Source of the DNA: Apostichopus japonicus
Lineage: Eukaryota; Echinodermata; Holothuroidea; Aspidochirotida; Stichopodidae
Assembly (NCBI RefSeq): GCF_037975245.1
Contig: NC_092579.1
Location: forward strand, 4,922,001-4,986,000
Reading direction: 5' to 3'
DNA length: 64,000 nucleotides
This document shows, one piece after another, positions 59,603 through 64,000 of this stretch. Below the pieces are notes generated by a model, which made no database searches, had not been told where the DNA came from, and worked only from the letters and a program-made list of their open reading frames with translations. Within the stretch, counting starts at the first letter, position 1, and every line of letters starts with the position of its first letter. Made by a program: the position numbers and the translations under genes.

Positions 59603-60442
59603 CATGGGCGGCGATCCTGGGGGGGAAGGGGGGATATATCCCCCCATGAAAATGGGTGGAGGGGATGTAATACACCATATCCCCCCCAACCAAATGCCAG
59701 GGATAAGAATATTTTCATGCCTACATTTATGCATCATCGTGAATGTATGGCTCTTTTTTAGCTTCATTTCTCGCCTACCATAAACGCAGTGCGATCTTTT
59801 CAAATAAAGCGTCATTATAAAGCAAGAATAGTTGACTGTAGGCTTCATTGGCCCTATAACAACAAAATGTATTATTGCGCCCACGGTATTGATATAGTAC
59901 ATATATGCACCCTCATAGTATTCATATAGGCCCTATAGTAGGCCTACACACGTACATGTTCCCTCGAACAGCTGAGAATCTCATGTTACCAGGGTGATGC
60001 TTAATACACGTTTCAAATGGATGCCCTAGCAATCGGTACCTAGGAATGTAACTATGTGTAATTGTGTATTGCATGTGTATAGGCCCATAACAGCCTGCAT
60101 GAGGCCATTTTCTTCATCGAATAATATAAAAGAGCACTCGAACACTCTAACGTAGCGCCTGAAACAAGATTGACATGGGCAATTTTCCCAAAATAACACC
60201 CGAAATTTAAAAAAAAAGTATTTTGGATCCTGATTATGAGATATTTTGAACATGATACCCCTATTTTAAAGTTGGGTATATGCCGCTTGGAAACCTCGGG
60301 AAGTGCCGTTTCCGGCCATCTAGAGGGTTTGTAAATCCCAAATTTTTGGGGTACGCTTCACGCCAACCCATGGTGGCGCTACGCTTAGATAGTCAACAAG
60401 GTCATATCCCCCCCCACTCGGAAGTACGGATCGCCGCCCATG
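59603..60442 (+). mobile_element. hAT-type non-autonomous element, family H
   Basis: An 840-bp element with perfect 15-bp terminal inverted repeats CATGGGCGGCGATCC and a perfect 8-bp duplication GTGCCTGG (59595-59602 and 60443-60450). G and C tracts lie just inside both ends. Near the right end is the block TACGCTTCACGCCAACCCAT with GGTGGCGCTACGCTTAGATA, shared with decayed copies near 30100 and 31700. No transposase frame. Confidence 0.93.
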
Positions 60443-60673
60443 GTGCCTGGGGCTAAAAAGCAGCACTAAATGGTTTCACTACCAATCTCTTGAATTTCCC
60501 AACAATGTTGTGGAAATGTTGCAAACATCAGAAATAGCCTCAAGCAAACCTCTCAACAAATTAAAAACATTTAATTCATAGCAAGATGACATGTGCATGT
60601 GCAAGAAAAACTAGATTCTAATAAAAAAAAAGATAAAAAATCTTCGATATCTGATTATACGTTAGGTACGTTT

Positions 60674-60767
60674 AAGGTAAATGAAATTTGCTCCAACCAT
60701 TAAACAAGAACCTTATATTATCACCAAGGTAAATGAAGTTTGCTCCAACCATTAAACAAGAACCTTA
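60674..60767. repeat. Direct tandem duplication of about 53 bp
   Basis: AAGGTAAATGAAATTTGCTC begins the first copy and AAGGTAAATGAAGTTTGCTC the second. Each continues with CAACCATTAAACAAGAACCTTA, with one substitution between copies. Confidence 0.85.
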
Positions 60768-63700
60768 ATAAATAGATGGACACATTTATCTGTTCCCACA
60801 CCTTCCATGAGAAGACACTGAGAGAAGTCTGAAGATGAACGGATCCTCAAGAAATTCTCAAATATACATTCGACTAGTTATGCAGGGATGTGCACTCCAT
60901 CATGTGAAGGGTTCATAAATAATCATGCAAATATGTTGATCAGCTTTCTATTACCCATAATAAATGAAGTTTCAATTTTTAAAAGGAAAAAATATTGAAG
61001 AAATGACACTCATGTATACAATCTGGTCATTTCAAAACGAAAAAAAATATGGGAAATATTTTTTAAACGCTAGTTGTTACCTCTCTAGTAGACAAATAGC
61101 AGTACTTTTTTTTTTACCTGATTTCATATTTTTATTTTTAATATATATTTTGTTGCTGAGGCAACTTATTCAATGATTCCATATAAGCTATAAAAATATA
61201 AACATGTATATAATGTTACCTCTCTGGTAGACATTTACATAGTGTGAAAACACAAGGAAACAAATAAGAAAAAATGTAAGACAGATAAGTAATCATTAGC
61301 TTCCAAAAATATTTGAAAATGTAGGTTAGAACATGCAAAGGCTAAAGAAAGTATTTACTGTTAGAAAACAACAGCTCTGCAATTTGATAAACATTTGACA
61401 AAAAAAAAAAAAAATTGCCATCTATTTTCCATAATAAGGAAAAATCAGATAGATAACAAAAGTGACAAAGATCATACACTATTTTTAGAAAATATAGCAA
61501 ATTAAGATTAATTTTGTCAAATTTGCCTACAATCAATCTTCAAAGAGTTGAATAATAATCAAAATGAGGACAGAAAAAGGGTGTTAACTGCTGATCGAAA
61601 GCAAAACGGAATGCTTCCAATGTGTCAGTTTTCTGGCATTTGATTTATCTATGAAGTTTCGTATTTTATAAGATAAAACAAAGTTCTAGAAAAACAACTG
61701 TTTTCAACCGAAGAAAGATTTGAGGTTAGCCAACATCTTCCTTTAAAGGACAGTCTTTCAATCCCACCAATAAGGCACTTCTTAATACTGCTGGCACATT
61801 TACTGAAGCCTGCTGAATAAATAATGACACCTTTGGGATAACCTGTTAAAGTTTTTGCATCGGCCGTGAATCTTCAACAGGAAATAATTCAGAAACAAGG
61901 CGAGCTAAGTTTTCCTGCTCACGACGATGAAAACGTCCCAAATGCAATATTATCTAATACTGCCAAAGCAATTAATCTGTAACATTGTTCAAATGTCACA
62001 GAGCCATTAAGACATCATCAAAGAAAACACTGCCAACTAACCTGCAGCAAGGCTGAATAACAAACTTTACAGAGATTATCTCTATAAACTAGCAGTACCC
62101 TGATACAGGCAATCCCCTTTAACATCCAAACTATGACACAGGGCTCTAACTTAATAACATATAATAATCTACTATACTGTATGTTAAAGCTATCAATTAT
62201 TAGATGTATTTCCATGTAATACTTCCAATTTCCGCCCATTCGATCAGACCAGTGTTCTGTCGTAATCACTATGAAGTTAGCTGACGTTAGACTGAGAGGA
62301 GGCCTCGACTGATCACAGGAAGGGGAAATGAAAAAAAAAAAAAATAGAAGAGAAAACAAATGCTGTTTTTATTTTAACTATCGAAGGGCATCGACAAAAT
62401 CAGCTCATATAATTTTGGCAAGAAATTTTTGTGAGCTAGTGGAACGAAAAATGCCGAAAGACTTGAAGAACAAATTGCATATGATTTTTTCGGAATGTAA
62501 AGTAAGGGCTACTGCCCCTGACTTAAAACAGCAGCTTGAAATTCTTTGGCTTTCTTCTTTTAGATAGTAAGAGACACTGCTCTCGACTAATAAAATATAT
62601 TCTTCAAAACAAAAAATATACTTCTCATTTTGTGTCTGGAAACGACATTTGACATCGAACAAGTCGGCTATAAATTTCTCACATTGTGAGGTAAACAGTA
62701 TTGTCTGCTATAGTCTACTGTTAGTCTAATCTTTCCATAGGAAAATTTGTATGATGCCTTGATGGTGCTTTGAAAGTTACTCCACAGGTTTATCAAGTTT
62801 ATTGCAAAAAATAACCCCCCAAAAATGTAAAACAATACTTCACACCAAAGCGCATGCACATATGAATTTATACAGGTCTAAAAGCAAATAACATTTGAAC
62901 ATAACCTCAACCACCAATATTAATTTTAAACCGTTCGAACATGGTCGTAACGTGAAAGACTGACTTTATGTTCATATATCCAATCTATGTGGATCCCACA
63001 GAATGCTATACAGCTGATGTATTGCTAACCTTCTATTGGTAGGTGTTGAAACAAGACTTCCTTATACTGATTACCAGTAATAGGTTCGATTCACTGTAAA
63101 TGCCAAAAGGTGACTTACTCACACAGTTAATAATGACATGACTTGGAAGTAATAAGGCGAGTGAACCTCTCAATCTTATTAATCACTTACCGGCTTTGAG
63201 CACTGATAATTCACCTCAGTTACTTCATGCTACTTAGATTGACTTGGCTAACGCTCCATCATAATTCACAGTTATATGCATTAAGTGACAGAGCATTATG
63301 TAGGTGAATGGTCTAAAATATTTTAACATGAAGGCTTTTGTAATGGCAGCTACAAATGCATTTTGGGAACGGGACCCAGCGAGGGAGACTATTGAAATTA
63401 TTTGGCAAATCTGGACAGATTGAACCTGTCATGTCACAGCAATGTTAGTACTGTTTAAAGTTTGGGGGGGGGGGTGGTAACTTTCAAATGTCATTTTCTC
63501 TCAACCTGTAAAACAGCTCTCAACCTGTAAAACAGATAACTACTGTGTAAATATAATGTCAAAGTATTCTTTCATTTAAATATTTTTCATGTTCCAGACT
63601 TTTCTTTCAATGCAGACTGTGATAGAAAGTAAAACACGCATGAAAAATAGGTAACTTTAATGGCAGAAAAATGCATTACTTTTGAAATATGTAATTTGAT

Positions 63701-64000
63701 GAGGGCTTTAATAGAAGTGAGTTATATCTTCAGCTTTCAAACACTGTTAGACCCATGAAAAATTGAAAAAATTGTGTGTTTTAGAAAAATGAAGAAACCC
63801 CTATTAGAGGCAATAATTGTCAATGCTTATAACTACAACAGGCTCAAATAAATGAAGGCTTTACGATAGGCTAGTGCGCTATTGTACAACCTAACCATAT
63901 GAAGCTAAAAATGAAGCCATTTGAGGCAGTACAAGACAAGTTTAGCAACAAAAAGAAATACTTGAATCGTTGCTGATTTCTAGAGAGTTAACACTCTGAA
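60768..64000. other. AT-rich region, no gene recognised
   Basis: Low-complexity A and T runs. No open frame with family resemblance was found. A 20-base direct duplication (CTCTCAACCTGTAAAACAG) lies at about 63498-63536. The region could hold UTR or intron sequence of a gene beyond the window; nothing in the sequence proves it. Confidence 0.4.

Noticed and set aside
62328-62567. 79-codon Lys/Asn-rich frame
   Set aside because: It begins in a poly-A run and shows no domain, splice signal or neighbour support.

Overview
The window is a piece of a large, repeat-rich animal nuclear genome. It shows GT-AG introns, polypyrimidine tracts, tRNA-derived SINEs, decayed LINEs and hAT-type miniature transposons. 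The gene content (a centriolar CP110 gene, an SLC35G-type transporter, intronless-coding GT31 glycosyltransferase paralogues) and the repeat style fit a marine deuterostome invertebrate. An echinoderm, perhaps a sea cucumber, is my best guess; that is an inference from general familiarity, not a proof. Nothing bacterial, viral or CRISPR-like was seen.

Layout. 1-3143: repeat debris with one intact hAT-type MITE. 3200-4255 and 10449-11510: two same-strand paralogous GT31 beta-1,3-glycosyltransferase genes, each with the whole coding region in one exon behind a clear splice acceptor. The 6 kb between them holds a 5'-truncated LINE and microsatellites. 11800-21450: repeat-dominated, with a local tandem duplication that differs by a SINE-containing insert, several MITEs and a larger minus-strand LINE carcass. 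22437-26255: a two-exon SLC35G-like membrane transporter gene. 26500-37200: a dense run of MITEs, LINE fragments and SINEs. 39005-55629: a 12-coding-exon gene for CP110, whose reading frame and intron phases close perfectly to 1,100 residues. Its introns carry an hAT-type element, a roughly 90-bp satellite, three minisatellites and SINEs. 55630-64000: CP110 3' flank, then mostly anonymous AT-rich DNA with one 840-bp hAT-type element.

Gene relationships. The two glycosyltransferases are a local duplicate pair predicted to act in the Golgi lumen. CP110 acts at centriole distal ends, and the SLC35G-like protein is a multipass membrane transporter. I see no functional link among these three loci; the clustering looks incidental.

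Main discovery. At least eleven non-autonomous elements can be delimited to the base by terminal inverted repeats plus 8-bp target-site duplications (eight exact, three with one mismatch). They belong to about eight families that share hAT-like properties; several begin with CA-N-TGGCGTA-like termini next to long G tracts. No transposase is present in the window. No wholly new biochemical system is evident.
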